Assembly: GCA_946800325.1 (NCBI GenBank)
Contig: OX326958.1
Span: 1,436,001-1,500,000, forward strand
Source: Luzula sylvatica
Lineage: Eukaryota > Streptophyta > Magnoliopsida > Poales > Juncaceae
Direction of reading: 5' to 3'
Length of the DNA stretch: 64,000 nucleotides
In this document: positions 24,641-36,445 of the stretch, in pieces
Layout of the letters: every line of letters starts with the position of its first letter
Numbering within the stretch: position 1 is the stretch's first letter
Made by a program: the position numbers and the translations under genes
The notes under the pieces: model-generated
The model's database searches: none
What the model was told of the DNA's origin: nothing
Seen by the model: only the letters and a program-made list of their open reading frames with translations

Positions 24641-24702
24641 GAGCCTCCAATAAAATTGCGCCACCTCATCATTTCCATGTTGGGAAGTTTTATTGGAGGC
24701 TC
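24641..24702 (+). promoter_or_regulatory. 3' UTR hairpin of RRM gene copy 1
   Basis: GAGCCTCCAATAAAA at 24,641-24,655 is perfectly complementary to TTTTATTGGAGGCTC at 24,688-24,702, giving a 15-bp stem with a 32-nt loop, 33 nt after the stop codon. Conserved in copy 2. Function unknown; it could be a foldback element remnant or an RNA regulatory stem. Confidence 0.85.
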
Positions 24703-25615
24703 CAAGCGTATTCAATCGAGAGGCCCCTTCGTTGTGTAAAGTATTATTATGGTTCGGATTAGACCAAATTGGTGGCATTTTATTTATGAATTTTGGCGAA
24801 TTTAGATATTTAGAGGTTATGTGTATTGTTCTAGTTTATAGATGATTTTTTAACTGAATTAATATTTCTTAACTCGAGAAGTTTAGATCTGGAATTTTGA
24901 TTCCTTCTGAAAAATTAATAATAACTCGATTTGGAATTTTTGTCTATATTTTCACTAGTGATTATTGTCTTCGTGGTTTATTTTCTTTTAATTATTTAAT
25001 ATGTTCACCCAGTTCCGAGTGTGCTTCATAAATAAAATATTAAAATGCATCAAAAAATTTCATAAAAAAATTAATAAATAAATATAAAAATTATTGAAAT
25101 ATAATATACAGTGTCGCCTCAAGTCGCCGGTTCCAAGTGTACTGTCCAACAGTGGAAAGCGAAACTTAAAGTCGTAGGGTGAATATGCTTGTTACACGTA
25201 TTTATTTTTTGAAAATTATATGCGTTAAAAATATTTTAAGAGAATTTTTTAATTAATAAAAATATTGTAAGATCGACAGAATTAGTCTTTATTCTTTACT
25301 AATTAACAAAGTCATAGAATCATCAATGCCTTTCCAGTGCTCAGACCTCTTCTTAATCATCTATTTTTGATTGATTCGTATTCAGAATTCATTCAAGAAA
25401 TTACAAACAAGGTAATATTTTCTTTGATTTTAATTTCGTCTTTCCTTTCTCAATTTTTGGATTTCAATTATTTCAATTATAGGCTTAATTAGGGTTTTTT
25501 TGGTCCTCAATCCTCACCTTATAAATCGAACGACCACTATTTTGTATAAATTAGTGGACAATTGAGCTAATTAAGAGCTAATTAATTCGTTAAAAATTTC
25601 AGTCACTATTTTTTG

Positions 25616-25705
25616 GTCTAGCATATGACGAAGCGTACCGCTCCGCTATAGTTTTTCCCAAGGTAATCTACATAGATGGTCACACTAATAAGTGTGAATT
25701 ATATT
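25616..25705 (+). pseudogene. F-box gene remnant after block Y1
   Basis: GTCTAGCATATGACGAAGCG and the following bases match 58,946-59,030 inside the F-box gene, down to GATGGTCACACTAA. Only about 85 bp remain. The order RRM block then F-box is the same as at 57,211-59,777, so this is the leftover of a second F-box gene after a deletion of about 1.1 kb. Confidence 0.8.
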
Positions 25706-26074
25706 GTTAACCACGTAATTGAATGGTCAACGACTCAACAATGATGGGCAGACATTTTAACTTCGTTTCTCTTTTTAAGATTTCTCATTGTTTTCTAGGT
25801 TAACATATACATGAATTATATTTTCAAATTAACATATGATAAGATACTTAGCTGTATGCATGAAACTGCATGACTACATGGATGCCCAAGAAAGAAAGAG
25901 AATGATTATACTTTTCAAGCAAGAAAATATACAAATATCAGATTTTATTGGCAATTGAATAAATTCGGTATAAATTTAAATCTCACACAGAAATGTAATA
26001 GATTCTCAATTAAATAACGACCGCTCATCAAATATAGATCTATGGTCAAAATTTGAACTCGAAATAAGATCTCA
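25706..26074. other. Spacer between blocks Y1 and X1
   Basis: AT-rich non-coding sequence with no match noticed elsewhere in the window. Confidence 0.5.
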
Positions 26075-26841
26075 ACCGAATCTTAACAGTAGATTAAGAT
26101 TGGATGTATGGTTGATATTTAGTTTATATATCGGTAATTTGAATACTTTTAGTTGCCTATTATTTCTCACCGAATTTATTAACTTGCCAAAGAATTAGAT
26201 TTTGGTTTATTTATTTTTTTGGCAGCAGATTTTTTTTCTTCTTACACGCCACACCCTGCAAGAATTTTCATGCATTGTATATTTTTCTTTTATTTATTTT
26301 TTCTACAAATCATACAAATCATGCATGATCTGACCATCCTCTTATATAAGAGAAAATACATATATTTCATGAAATAAAATACGAGTATTAAATGGAAAAA
26401 AAAAATATATATGAATGAATCTTCTGAAATTATGTATATCGTAACTGTTGGTTATATCTGATTCAATTTTCTTATGAACTTTGAACATGTGCTATTATTT
26501 ATAAATTGTATGATTAAGTTTAGCATAAAAATTGATGTCATATTTGCTGGCCATTGGTACAAACAATTTCATGCAATGTCTTGTTAATGCAACCGTATTA
26601 GTACAAACATGGCAATAGAATAAAATCAAATGATTTTGGCAAGTTCATAAATTCGTTAAGAACTTCATATCAACAGCAAAGAAATAATTGGCAATTAATA
26701 ATATTTCCTAATTAATAATATTAGTTCAAACATTGATTAAATATCATCCACTCATCTAATCTTAATCTGCAGTTAAGATTTGGACTCAAAATAAAGACTC
26801 AAAATAAGATCTCAAAGGAACCGCTAAAAATAACTCCCTCC

Positions 26842-27285
26842 TCACTTTCCGCCCTCGCGAGATTTCTTATATCGCTCAAACATTTGGGGTATTGTTTGGG
26901 CTATTGTGCGCTTTACTAGTTTTCTCGCCATTGGTATTTTCTCGGTCTGTTCAATCTCAGCTCGCCTCGCCTTTGTAGCTTCTTTCTCGGTCTGTTCCTT
27001 TGTAGCTTCTTCAGACTCGATATCCTTTTCATCACAAAATTATATTCGCAATTCAAATAAATAAATTAAAAAAAAAATTAAACTCACATCATGTTTCATT
27101 TCGAGGGTAGCAAGGTCTTCCATCCAAAGAGAATGTGCCCTGGACTTCCATAATTCATCAATTTCCCTTTCCATTGCTTCTAAATCATCACAAAGCTTCA
27201 CTACTTTCTCCATAGAAACATTGAAAAGACGCTTGTGTGACCGGAAACGTGAACTCATTTCCTCTAGATATGAAGTCATTTTGTC
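26842..27285 (-). pseudogene. TOP2 3'-end remnant in block X1
   Basis: Two exon-like pieces on the minus strand: one equivalent to TOP2 exon 16 (about 27,090-27,280; VVKLCDDLEAMEREIDELW, SLWMEDLATLEMKHD) and a terminal exon (about 27,027-26,842) reading EATKEQTEKEATKARRAEIE and ending SREGGK then TGA. The upstream part of the gene is replaced by the CT repeat. This terminal exon is longer than, and different from, the last exon of the complete gene at 45,436. Non-functional. Confidence 0.8.
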
Positions 27286-27292
27286 TCTCTCT

Positions 27293-27309
27293 GTCTCTCT
27301 CTCTAGACA

Positions 27310-27394
<85 letters not shown>

Positions 27395-27420
27395 GACAGA
27401 CTCTCTCTCTCTCTCTCTAG
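27293..27420. repeat. (CT)n microsatellite
   Basis: Pure CT run from about 27,310 to 27,392, flanked by CTAGACAGA interruptions and shorter CT runs. The matching tract in block X2 (31,156-31,264) is shorter and broken by two TAGACAGA units. Confidence 0.95.
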
Positions 27421-27439
27421 ACTATCAAAACTCCGGTAA

Positions 27440-27900
27440 TCGCAGAAACCAGTCGCAATTGCCAGTCGAAGAAACTCCAAAATCAGACTATCAAAACTCC
27501 AGTCGCAGAAACTCCAAACCAGTCGAAGAAACTCCAGCAATCCAGTCCAGTAATCGCACTATCAAAACTCCAGACTCCAATCGCAGAATTCAGAAACTCC
27601 AAACCAGTCGAACTTCGAAGAGAAAGAGAAACCCTAATCCCGTCGCGGGTCGAGGGTCCAGGCCTCCAGGGTCTCCGTCGAGGGTCGCCGTCGAGAGTCG
27701 GGTTGAGGGTCGAGTCGCGGTCGTCACACCAATCGCCAACTCCAACTCCAAGAAACCCTAATCGCCAGCCAAAGAAAGAGAGAGAAAGTAGAAGAGAGAG
27801 AGAGAGAGGGGGGAGGGAGAGAGAGGAAATGAGGGTCGCTGGCGGGTCGGGTCGCTGCTCGCGGGTTTGGGTTAGCGGGTATCAATTTTGGCCCATTTTT
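27440..27900. repeat. Short-period GAAACTCCA / GGGTCG repeats
   Basis: Imperfect direct repeats of CAGTCGAAGAAACTCCA and GACTATCAAAACTCCAG, followed by GGGTCGAGGGTC-type repeats and GA-rich sequence. A 100-codon open frame (27,459-27,761) runs through it and is preserved in X2 with two differences, but its composition is that of the repeat and there is no supporting splice or start context. Confidence 0.7.
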
Positions 27901-28009
27901 CCAATGTACATATATGTACAATAAAAATAAAAATAAATATTGGGCCTTCCATATTTTTTGATCCGAGCCCTTGTTTTTCTGGCCTTAAGCATAGGCGGGG
28001 CCTGCGTGC

Positions 28010-28886
28010 AATAAACATAGATAATTTTAGTTTTAGTTTTGATTGTCAGTAGTAGTAAAATATTTGGCTATAATATTTAACATCGAAATACATTATTTTT
28101 TAAATAATAAAAAGTTTGTGTGCAATTAATGTAAAAGATGATGATATTTTAAGAACAATATTTGGGGTTGAGGGTATTCGAGAAAAATTAAAATAAAACT
28201 TATTTTGTCCCAAATGTTTAATGTATATTTTTGAAATTTTTTTATTTTTGTCCTTCATTTACTTGTTTATTATATGTTGTGAAGCACGTCAGTTTTATTT
28301 CCAGAGAGTTATTACTTTGTCATGAATTGAATAAAAAAAGTTTATATTACTAATTTTATGAAATTCAATATATGAAAATAACATTCAATCATATTTATAA
28401 TATTAGAAGCAAAATAAATCATATTAACAATATAATTTTAAAAAATATATATTATATTAGGGGCAAAAAAAAGTTAAAAAAAATTGCATACAAATATTGC
28501 TCTTAAAATATTACCACCTTAATGTAATAATACGGAATGAAATATAGTCAGGACTGAGCGCTTTTCTATTATTCACCCTGAAAGTATATTTTGTACGATT
28601 TTCACCATTATCTTGGATAAAAAATTGTATAAGTAGTAATTTTGTACTTAATTATATTTCAAAATATCCTCCTTTATTTACTAACTGTTTATGCACATAT
28701 CAAGTGTGATATGTACAATAATAATATTTTATGCATTTTTGTGAGAATTTGAGAAAGACGTATACTAATGATGTGGTCATTGTTATGTATAAGCAATGTT
28801 ACATAAATCGCTCGGCACTCGTTAGCCGCCAGATGATCATCAAATGTCAAGGATGATTAATCAGGATTAATCAAGAATCTCGATGG
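28010..28886. repeat. Partial block Y leader
   Basis: Third copy of the Y leader (compare 20,850-21,740 and 31,800-32,680), from TGCAATAAACATAGATAATT to TCTCGATGGGTCTC, where it is cut by unrelated sequence. It lacks the RRM gene. Confidence 0.88.
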
Positions 28887-29968
28887 GTCTCCGATATGAG
28901 CGTATTTTGTCATATATTTTTGTGTAATTTCAGGTAAAAAGACCAAATCTCGACAAACCAATACCATGACTGAATTCCTCTCGTCGAGACGAGCGTTTTG
29001 GATATAAAGATCATGCCATTTGGTGGAAGGACGAGAAAGTCGCAAAATTTCTGATGAAACGGGTCAGAAATCCTATTCAAGTGACCTGCTACACCAAAGG
29101 CCACACGAAAACCACCTTACCAGATCCTGACGACCCATACCCTCAACTCACTGCACCAAGGATCACACAGGGTCATACTGGACTCGTTACATGAAGAAAT
29201 GCAAACTTCAGCCCTTTTGACTCTGCGAAATATCGTTTGTGTCTGTGCAACTATGTCATCTACTGTGGAAGACTATCACCCCATTCTACACTCGCATGTT
29301 GCACGACTATCTACACCAAGTCAGCCACAAGAGATCATCAGACTCATTAATTGGTAGGCCAATCACAGGCTAGAGCAAAGATCCAGGAGCCAATCAGAAT
29401 CGAGTGTTTATCAGCCAATGGGAAATGAGCATGACCACATGTTACATACCTCCATTAACCCAATCATTGGACACCTCCCTTCACAAGTTGTTTCTTCAGA
29501 AACAACGTGAAACTATCACTGGACCCTCCAGTGTTATGTTCAAACGGAGATAATAACTCGTCTTCCCCAAAACGCCAACAGAGCTTCGTACAAGATCGTT
29601 CGAGCTCAGGATCGCGACGGTGCACTTCTTCTCCCTCTTCTAACGACCTGTGGGCCCCACCAGGATCGATCTCTCCTCTCAATTCCATCGAAAATCCGAT
29701 CTTCTCCAGTAAAATTAAGCTATAAATCCGCGGGTTCACCATCAAAGAAGGGATCCAGTTTCTATATCCATTATTCCCTCTCGGCATTAGCCTCTTCTCC
29801 AGAGCTCTATCGAGCTCCCTCACCCCTCTGTATATCCATCTCTCAATCGCCATTTTTCAGAGCTCAATTGAGCTGTGTCTCCTCTCGCATCCCTCCTCTG
29901 ATCTAGACCCTTCGCCATTAGAGCCCCTGTAGAAGCTCCTCTCGCATCATCTTCTTCAATCCTCAACT
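28887..29968. mobile_element. Unclassified ~1.1-kb insertion, LTR-like
   Basis: Sequence of clearly higher GC content than its surroundings, between the partial Y leader and block X2, absent from the other copies. It holds a TATA-like CTATAAATCC at about 29,719 and direct-repeat motifs such as AGAGCTC. Open frames (for example 29,464-29,853 minus) have no recognisable domain. It may be a solo LTR or promoter-bearing piece of a retrotransposon; no clear target duplication was found. Confidence 0.4.
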
Positions 29969-30737
29969 CACCGAATCTTAACAGTAGATTAAGATTGGAT
30001 GTATGGTTGATATTTAGTTTATATATCTGTAATTTGAATATTTTTAGTTGCCTATTATTTCTCACCGAATTTATTAACTTGCCAAAGAATTAGATTTTGG
30101 TTTATTTATTTTTTTGGCAGCAGATTTTTTTTCTTCTTACACGCCACACCCTGCAAGAATTTTCATGCATTGTATATTTTTCTTTTATTTATTTTTTTCT
30201 ACAAATCATACAAATCATGCATGATCTGACCATCCTCTTATATAAGAGAAAATACATATATTTCATGAAATAAAATACGAGTATTAAATGGGAAAAAAAA
30301 AAAAATATGAATGAATCTTCTGAAATTATGTATATCGTAACTGTTGGTTATATCTGATTCAATTTTCTTATGAACTTTGAACATGTGCTATTATTTATAA
30401 ATTGTATGATTAAGTTTAGCATAAAAATTGATGTCATATTTGCAGGCCATTGGTACAAACAATTTCATGCAAGGTCTTGTTAATGCAACCGTATTAGTAC
30501 AAACATGGCAATAGAATAAAATCAAATGATTTTGGCAAGTTCATAAATTCGTTAAGAAATTCATATCTCCAGCAAAGAAATAATTGGCAATTAATAATAT
30601 TTCCTAATTAATAATATTAGTTCAAACATTGATAAAATATCATCCACTCATCTAATCTTAATCTGCAGTTAAGATTTGGACTCAAAATAAAGACTCAAAA
30701 TAAGATCTCAAAGGAACCGCTAAAAATAACTCCCTCC

Positions 30738-31151
30738 TCACTTTCCGCCCTCGCGAGATTTCTTATATCGCTCAAACATTTGGGGTATTGTTTGGGGTAT
30801 TGTGCGCTTTACTAGTTTTCTCGCCACTGGTATTTTCTCGGTCTGTTCAATCTCAGCTCGCCTCGCCTTTGTAGCTTCTTTCTCGGTCTGTTCCTTTGTA
30901 GCTTCTTCAGACTCGATATCCTTTTCATCACAAAATTATATTCGCAATTCAAATAAATAAATTAAAAAAAAAAAAAAATTAAACTCACATCATGTTTCAT
31001 TTCGAGGGTAGCAAGGTCTTCCATCCGAAGAGAACGTGAACGCATTGCCTCTAGAACATCACAATTCTTCTTTACTTTCTCGAGATAAATATTGAAACGA
31101 CACATGCGTGACTCGTGACGTGAACGCATTGCCTCTAGACATGAAGTCGAT

Positions 31152-31156
<5 letters not shown>
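30738..31156 (-). pseudogene. TOP2 3'-end remnant in block X2
   Basis: Same two pieces as in X1: the terminal exon ending SREGGK-stop (about 30,738-30,925) and an exon-16-like piece (SLRMEDLATLEMKHD, about 30,990-31,156). The exon 16 piece here carries an internal rearrangement: GTGAACGCATTGCCTCTAGA occurs twice, about 90 bp apart, replacing the VVKLCDD region. Non-functional. Confidence 0.78.
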
Positions 31157-31204
<48 letters not shown>

Positions 31205-31264
31205 AGACAGACTCTCTCTCTCTCTCTCTAGACAGACTCTCTCTCTCTCTCTCTCTCTCTCTCT
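31156..31264. repeat. (CT)n microsatellite
   Basis: CT runs at about 31,156-31,203, 31,213-31,228 and 31,239-31,263, separated by TAGACAGA-like interruptions. Equivalent of 27,293-27,420. Confidence 0.95.
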
Positions 31265-33355
31265 AGACTATCAAAACTCCGGTAATCGCAGAAACCAGTC
31301 ACAATTGCCAGTCGAAGAAACTCCAAAATCAGACTATCAAAACTCCAGTCGCAGAAACTCCAAACCAGTCGAAGAAACTCCAGCAATCCAGTCCAGTAAT
31401 CGCACTATCAAAACTCCAGACTCCAATCGCAGAATTCAGAAACTCCAAACCAGTCGAACTTCGAAGAGAAAGAGAAACCCTAATCCCGTCGCGGGTCGAG
31501 GGTCCAGGCCTCCAGGGTCGCCGTCGAGGGTCTCCGTCGAGAGTCGGGTTGAGGGTCGCGTCGCGGTCGTCACACCAATCGCCAACTCCAACTCCAAGAA
31601 ACCCTAACCGCCAGCCAAAGAAAGAGAAAGAGAAAGTAGAAGAGAGAGGTCGCGGAAAGAGAGAGAAAGAGAAAGGAAATGAGGGTCGCTGGCGGGTCGG
31701 GTGGCTGCTCGCGGGTTTGGGTTTAGGGTAGCAGTTTTGACCCATTTTTGGACCCGAGCCCTTATTTCTCTGGCCTTAAGCATGGGCCGGGCCTGCGTTC
31801 AATAAACATATATAATTTTAGTTTTAGTTTTGATTGTCATTAGTAGTAAAATATTTGGCTATAATATTTAACATCGAAATACATTATTTTTTAAATAATA
31901 AAAAGTTTGTGTGCAATTAATGTAAAAGATGATGATATTTTAAGAACAATATTTGGGGTTGAGGGTATTTGAGAAAAATTAAAATAAAACTTTTTTTGTC
32001 TCAAATGTTTAATGTATATTTTTGAAATTTTTTATTTTTGTCCTTCATTTACTTGTTTATTATATGTTGTGAAGCACGATTTTATTTCCAGAGAGTTATT
32101 ACTTTGTCATAAATTGAATAAAAAAAGTTTATATTAATAATTTTATGAAATTCAATATATCAAAATAACATTCAATCATATTTATAATATTAGAGGCAAA
32201 ATAAATCATATTAACAATATAATTTAAAAAAATATACATTATATTAGGGGCAAAAAAAAGTTAAAAAAAATTGCTCTCGATATCCAAATATCGGTCTTAA
32301 AATATTACCACCTTAATGTAAAATACGGAATGAAATATAGACAGGACGGAGCGCTTTCTATTATTCACCTTGAAAGTATATTTTGTTCGATTTTCACCAT
32401 TATCTTGGATAAAAGATTGTATAAGTAGTAATTTTGTACTTAATTAAATTTCAAAATGTCGTCCTTTATTTACTAACTGTTTATGCATATATCAAGTGTG
32501 ATCCGTACAATAATAATATTTTATGCATTTTTGTCGGAATTTGAGAAAGACGTATACTAATGATGTTGTCATGTTATGTATAAGCAATGTTACATAAATC
32601 GTTCGGCGCTCGTTAGCCGCCAGATGATCATCAAATGTCAAGGACGATTAATCGGAATTAATAAAGAATCTCGATGGGTCCCAGGGGATTTTATTTTTTT
32701 TACATATTTAATACCAAAATTAACTAAACAAAAATGGAAATCATAATATTTTTAACAAGTCTCGAAAATAATTTAACTGCAAAAATACATTACACCACAT
32801 AACCTTAAATAATAATTTAAATAACGTAATAAGACATATAATAACATAAGATTATCACAAAACACAAAATCCACAAAAAAAACCTTCAATTTAAACCACA
32901 AAATCAAATTCCTGAAAATAAATAAATACAAGGCAAAAAAAAAAAAACTACTACGACGGCCAAAACCGATTTTTAGAACACTGTTTATATTTAAAAAATA
33001 TATATGTGATATTTTGAGTTTTGTAATTTTTTTTATAATTACAATAAAAATAATAATACATAATACATAAAATATTAAATTATTATTATAGTTAACATAA
33101 TGTATTTTTTGTATTATTAATAATATATTTTTAGTACGCAACAAATTGCATACAACAAACAATTCAATATATATTTATTAAAATCAATAGTTATTTATAA
33201 AAAAAAATATTGTTTTATTATATTTTTAAAATGACAGTGTGAAAATATGTTATCACTGACAAAAAAAAAAATACAAATTAAACATAATTTTAATTCATGC
33301 CTATCTGTTAGCTATTTGCATACCCTTTTGAAGAATCAAAATATGTGATCAAGTG

Positions 33356-33395
<40 letters not shown>

Positions 33396-33673
33396 ATAGA
33401 TTCAGTTTTTTTGTAATATTTTCTTTCTACACCAGTACATATTTCTTATGTTCTGTGCAGGGGTATTGACGATAAATTAAAATTTTAGAAGGGTATACAT
33501 GATATTTTATCCCGTCCGTTTATCCTCGTCGTATTTCCATTCAAACAACTAATTTCTCTCTCTTCTTCATCGTTTGTTTGTTGACATTTCTTCATTCTCT
33601 CTTTCGATCGACCATATGCATACCCTAACTACTTTGCACCTTGATCTGCCCAACCTCCGGCGAAGCGACGGCC

Positions 33674-35486
33674 ATGGCGGCCAGACAAGCAGAAAACGAC
33701 GGTGCTAGTCCAGGGTAAGCCCCTCTCTCTTTCTCTGAATGCAGTATTGAATCTATTGCTATTTTTTGTGCAATTCGATCATTTTTATTTATGCATTTGG
33801 TAATATGCCTTTATTTTTCAATTTGTTTTGATGATGTATGAAGATATTTGCTGAAATTTTCGTTTGGAAATTGGAATTTAGATTTTTTGAATTCTAATAA
33901 GCAGAATTATCTATCTTTTATGCAGGAAGATTTTTATTGGAGGGCTCCCTAAGGAGACAACAGAAGGTATTTTCTCATCCTTTTATTTAGTTTTTTTGTT
34001 TTCGGAAAAATAATGTGAATTCATTTTCAAATCGTCGGCAATTCCTTCACAATTGTGCCTCCACACAACCAAATATACTCTCAATTGTGGAATTAAACTT
34101 CAATTGATTGACATTAGCAAAATTCAACAATAAATTGTGTTAATTAATAATTAACATGAATATGTATATTTCTTCGAAATTGCAGATGAATTCAAAGATC
34201 ATTTCGGTAAATATGGATTCATAATCGATTTGGTAATAATGAAAGAAAGACACACAAATAGACCCAGAGGATTTGGGTTCATTACTTTTAACGATGCTTC
34301 AGTTGTAGACAAGGTGGTCGAAGATACTCACACTTTTCATGGAAAACAGGCATGTTTCTATTTAATGTCGAATAATAATATATATTGCTATTTTGTATCA
34401 TTTTTTATATAATAAAAATTCATGCGAAATTAGGTTGAAATTAAGAGGACAATTCCAAAGGGGGCTTCTCACACAAAAGATTTGAAGACAAGAAAGCTTT
34501 TTGTTGGTGGTTTACCATTCAATCTCAAAGAAGGTAATCTTTTTTCATAATTGTAAATACTCGTTACTTAATTGTTCGAAAATTTTAAACTATGCAGATG
34601 AATTTAAAGATTTTTTCTCGAAATTTGGCAAAGTAAGCAATCATGAGATCATTAAAGACCACCAAACGAATCGGTCTCGTGGTTTTGGTTTTATTATTTT
34701 TGATTCGGAAGAAACTGTAGATGAATTACTCGCCAAACAAGGCTACAGACTTGACCTTAATGGTACTGTGGTGAGTCTCATTTTTAATAATAATAAATAT
34801 TTTCTCTCTCATGATTAGTGAACGCACTAGGTTTTGACTATTAGTGATAGAAATCATAGAATTAAAGATTTAGATCTATTAAGGGTAGAATATAGATATT
34901 TTCAAGGATTTATATAAGTTAATGAAGCTAAGTTAGGTTAATAAATACTTTATTATTATATAGGTGGAGATAAAAAAAGGCTGAACCAAAGAAACCTTCT
35001 TCTAGGAATTACCGACCTCGTCCTCATTCATTCGATAGACACGAAAATATGTTTCCTTTTCCAGCTTCGGACCCGTTTAGGTACCGATACGGGTCTTATA
35101 ACAGTACCCCGCTAAGTACGTCACCTCCAAGCGGATCTGCTTTTAGAGCCGGACCCGGTATGGGCATTGGTGGTTATAGTGGCGGACCTAGCTTGAGCGG
35201 TGATTATTATGGGACTAGTTTAGGTGATTCGTATGCTATGCGATACGGGTCGTATGGAGGTTCCGGGTTCAGTGGTCGCGGGTATGACTCAGATATTGGG
35301 TTTGGTAACAGGTACGGGCACGGGCAAGAAAGTGGTGGTACTAGCTCTAGATTTGGTGTCGATAGTTACGGTTACGATTCTTCTTCACTTGGTGGAGGGT
35401 ATGGACCGAGTCAATACGGGTCTAGAATTGCTAGACCCGGTAGTGGTGCCACCGGGTCTAGCCGGCACCACCCTTATGGGAGATAA
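33674..35486 (+). pseudogene. Two-RRM hnRNP-like gene copy 2, frameshifted
   Basis: Exons 33674-33714, 33925-33965, 34186-34349, 34434-34533, 34598-34770 match copy 1 in length and phase, and both RRMs are intact (KIFIGGL/RGFGFITF; KLFVGGL/RGFGFIIF). Exon 6 starts at 34,964. There an A run of seven (34,972-34,978) replaces six in copy 1, so the frame reads VEIKKG then TGA at 34,982-34,984. The product would be 179 residues: two RRMs with no Gly/Tyr-rich tail. Downstream, the original tail frame stays open to 35,486 with only a few substitutions, so the lesion is recent, or is a sequencing error in a homopolymer. Intron 3 uses the same GC donor. It could be a pseudogene or a short RRM-only protein. 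Confidence 0.85.
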
Positions 35487-35519
35487 GTTATTCGATGGGT
35501 TGTCTCTGTGCATTAGTAC

Positions 35520-35581
35520 GAGCCTCCAATAAAATTGCGCCACCTCATCATTTCCATGTTGGGAAGTTTTATTGGAGGCTC
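35520..35581 (+). promoter_or_regulatory. 3' UTR hairpin of RRM gene copy 2
   Basis: Same 15-bp perfect stem as at 24,641-24,702 (35,520-35,534 with 35,567-35,581) and identical loop length. Confidence 0.85.
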
Positions 35582-36445
35582 CAAGCGTATTCAATCGAGA
35601 GGCCTCTTGGTTGTGTAAAGTATTATTATGGTTCGGATTAGACCAAATTGGTGGCATTTTATTTATGAATTTTGGCGAATTTAGATATTTAGAGGTTATG
35701 TGTATTGTTCTAGTTTATAGATGATTTTTTAACTGAATTAATAGTTCTTAACTCGAGAAGTTTAGATCTGGAATTTTGATTCCTTCTGAAAAACTAATAA
35801 TAACTCGATTTGGAATTTTTGTCTATATTTTCACTAGTGATTATTGTCTGCATGGTTTATTTTCTTTTAATTATTTAATATGTTCACCCGGTTCCGAGTG
35901 TGCTTCATAAATAAAATATTAAAATGCATCAAAAAATTTCATAAAAAAATTAATAAATAAATATTAAAATTATTGAAATATAATATATAGTGTCGCCTCA
36001 AGTCGCCGGTTCCAAGTGTACTCTCCAACAGTGGAAAGCGTAACTTAAAAGTCGTATGGTGAATATGCTTGTTACACGTATTTATTTTTTGAAAATTATA
36101 TGCGTTAAAAATATTTTAAGAGAATTTTTTAATTAATAAAAATATTTTGAGATCGACAGAATTAGTCTTTGTTCTTCACTAATTAACAAAGCCATAGAAT
36201 CATCAATGCCTTTCCAGTGCTCAGACCACTCTTAATCATCTATTTTTGATTGATTCGTATTCAGAATTCATTCAAGAAATTACAAACAAGGTAATATTTT
36301 CTTTGATTTTAATTTCGTCTTTCCTTTCTCAATTTTTCGATTTCAATTATTTCAATTATAGATTTAATTAGGGTTTTTTGGTCCTCAATCCTCACCTTAT
36401 AAATCGAACGACCACTATTTTGTATAAATTAGTGGACAGTTGAGC

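Larger units (their letters stand above)
20850..25610. repeat. Duplicated block Y, copy 1
   Basis: About 4.7 kb that recurs, very similar, at 31,800-36,440. It contains the AT-rich leader from TGCAATAAACAT, the two-RRM gene, its 3' hairpin and trailing sequence to TGGACAATTGAGCTAATT. A partial copy of the leader lies at 28,010-28,886 and older fragments at 55,595-57,850. Copy 1 alone has a CT microsatellite (22,645-22,672) upstream of the gene. Confidence 0.9.
26075..28009. repeat. Duplicated block X, copy 1
   Basis: About 1.9 kb recurring at 29,969-31,797. Contains a TOP2 3'-end remnant on the minus strand, a long CT microsatellite, and a repeat-rich stretch of AAACTCCA/CAGTCG units followed by GGGTCGAGG-type repeats. 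It is followed by Y-block leader sequence in both copies. Copies differ mainly in CT-tract length and small indels. Confidence 0.88.
29969..31797. repeat. Duplicated block X, copy 2
   Basis: Second copy of 26,075-28,009, starting at ACCGAATCTTAACAGTAGAT. The TOP2 remnant, CT tract and GAAACTCCA repeats are in the same order. It leads directly into block Y copy 2. Confidence 0.88.
31800..36440. repeat. Duplicated block Y, copy 2
   Basis: Copy of 20,850-25,610 ending at GGACAGTTGAGCTA, where it meets the LINE. Differences include a pure AT microsatellite (about 33,358-33,391) and loss of the CT tract upstream of the gene. Confidence 0.9.

Noticed and set aside
24354..24653. Second reading frame over the RRM gene tail
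   Set aside because: Shadow frame over a Gly-rich coding exon; the exon 6 frame is fixed by splicing and by the RRM family.
27040..27540. 166-codon frame with long Arg-Glu/Glu-Arg runs
   Set aside because: The middle is the CT microsatellite read on the minus strand; only the TOP2 exon 16 piece at its end is meaningful.
27459..27761. 100-codon frame preserved in X1 and X2 (31,305-31,607)
   Set aside because: The two copies are recent duplicates, so similarity is not evidence of selection. Composition follows the GAAACTCCA/GGGTCG repeats.
29464..29853. 129-codon minus-strand frame in the 1.1-kb insertion
   Set aside because: No recognised domain, starts and ends without splice or promoter support on that strand, and the sequence looks LTR-like.
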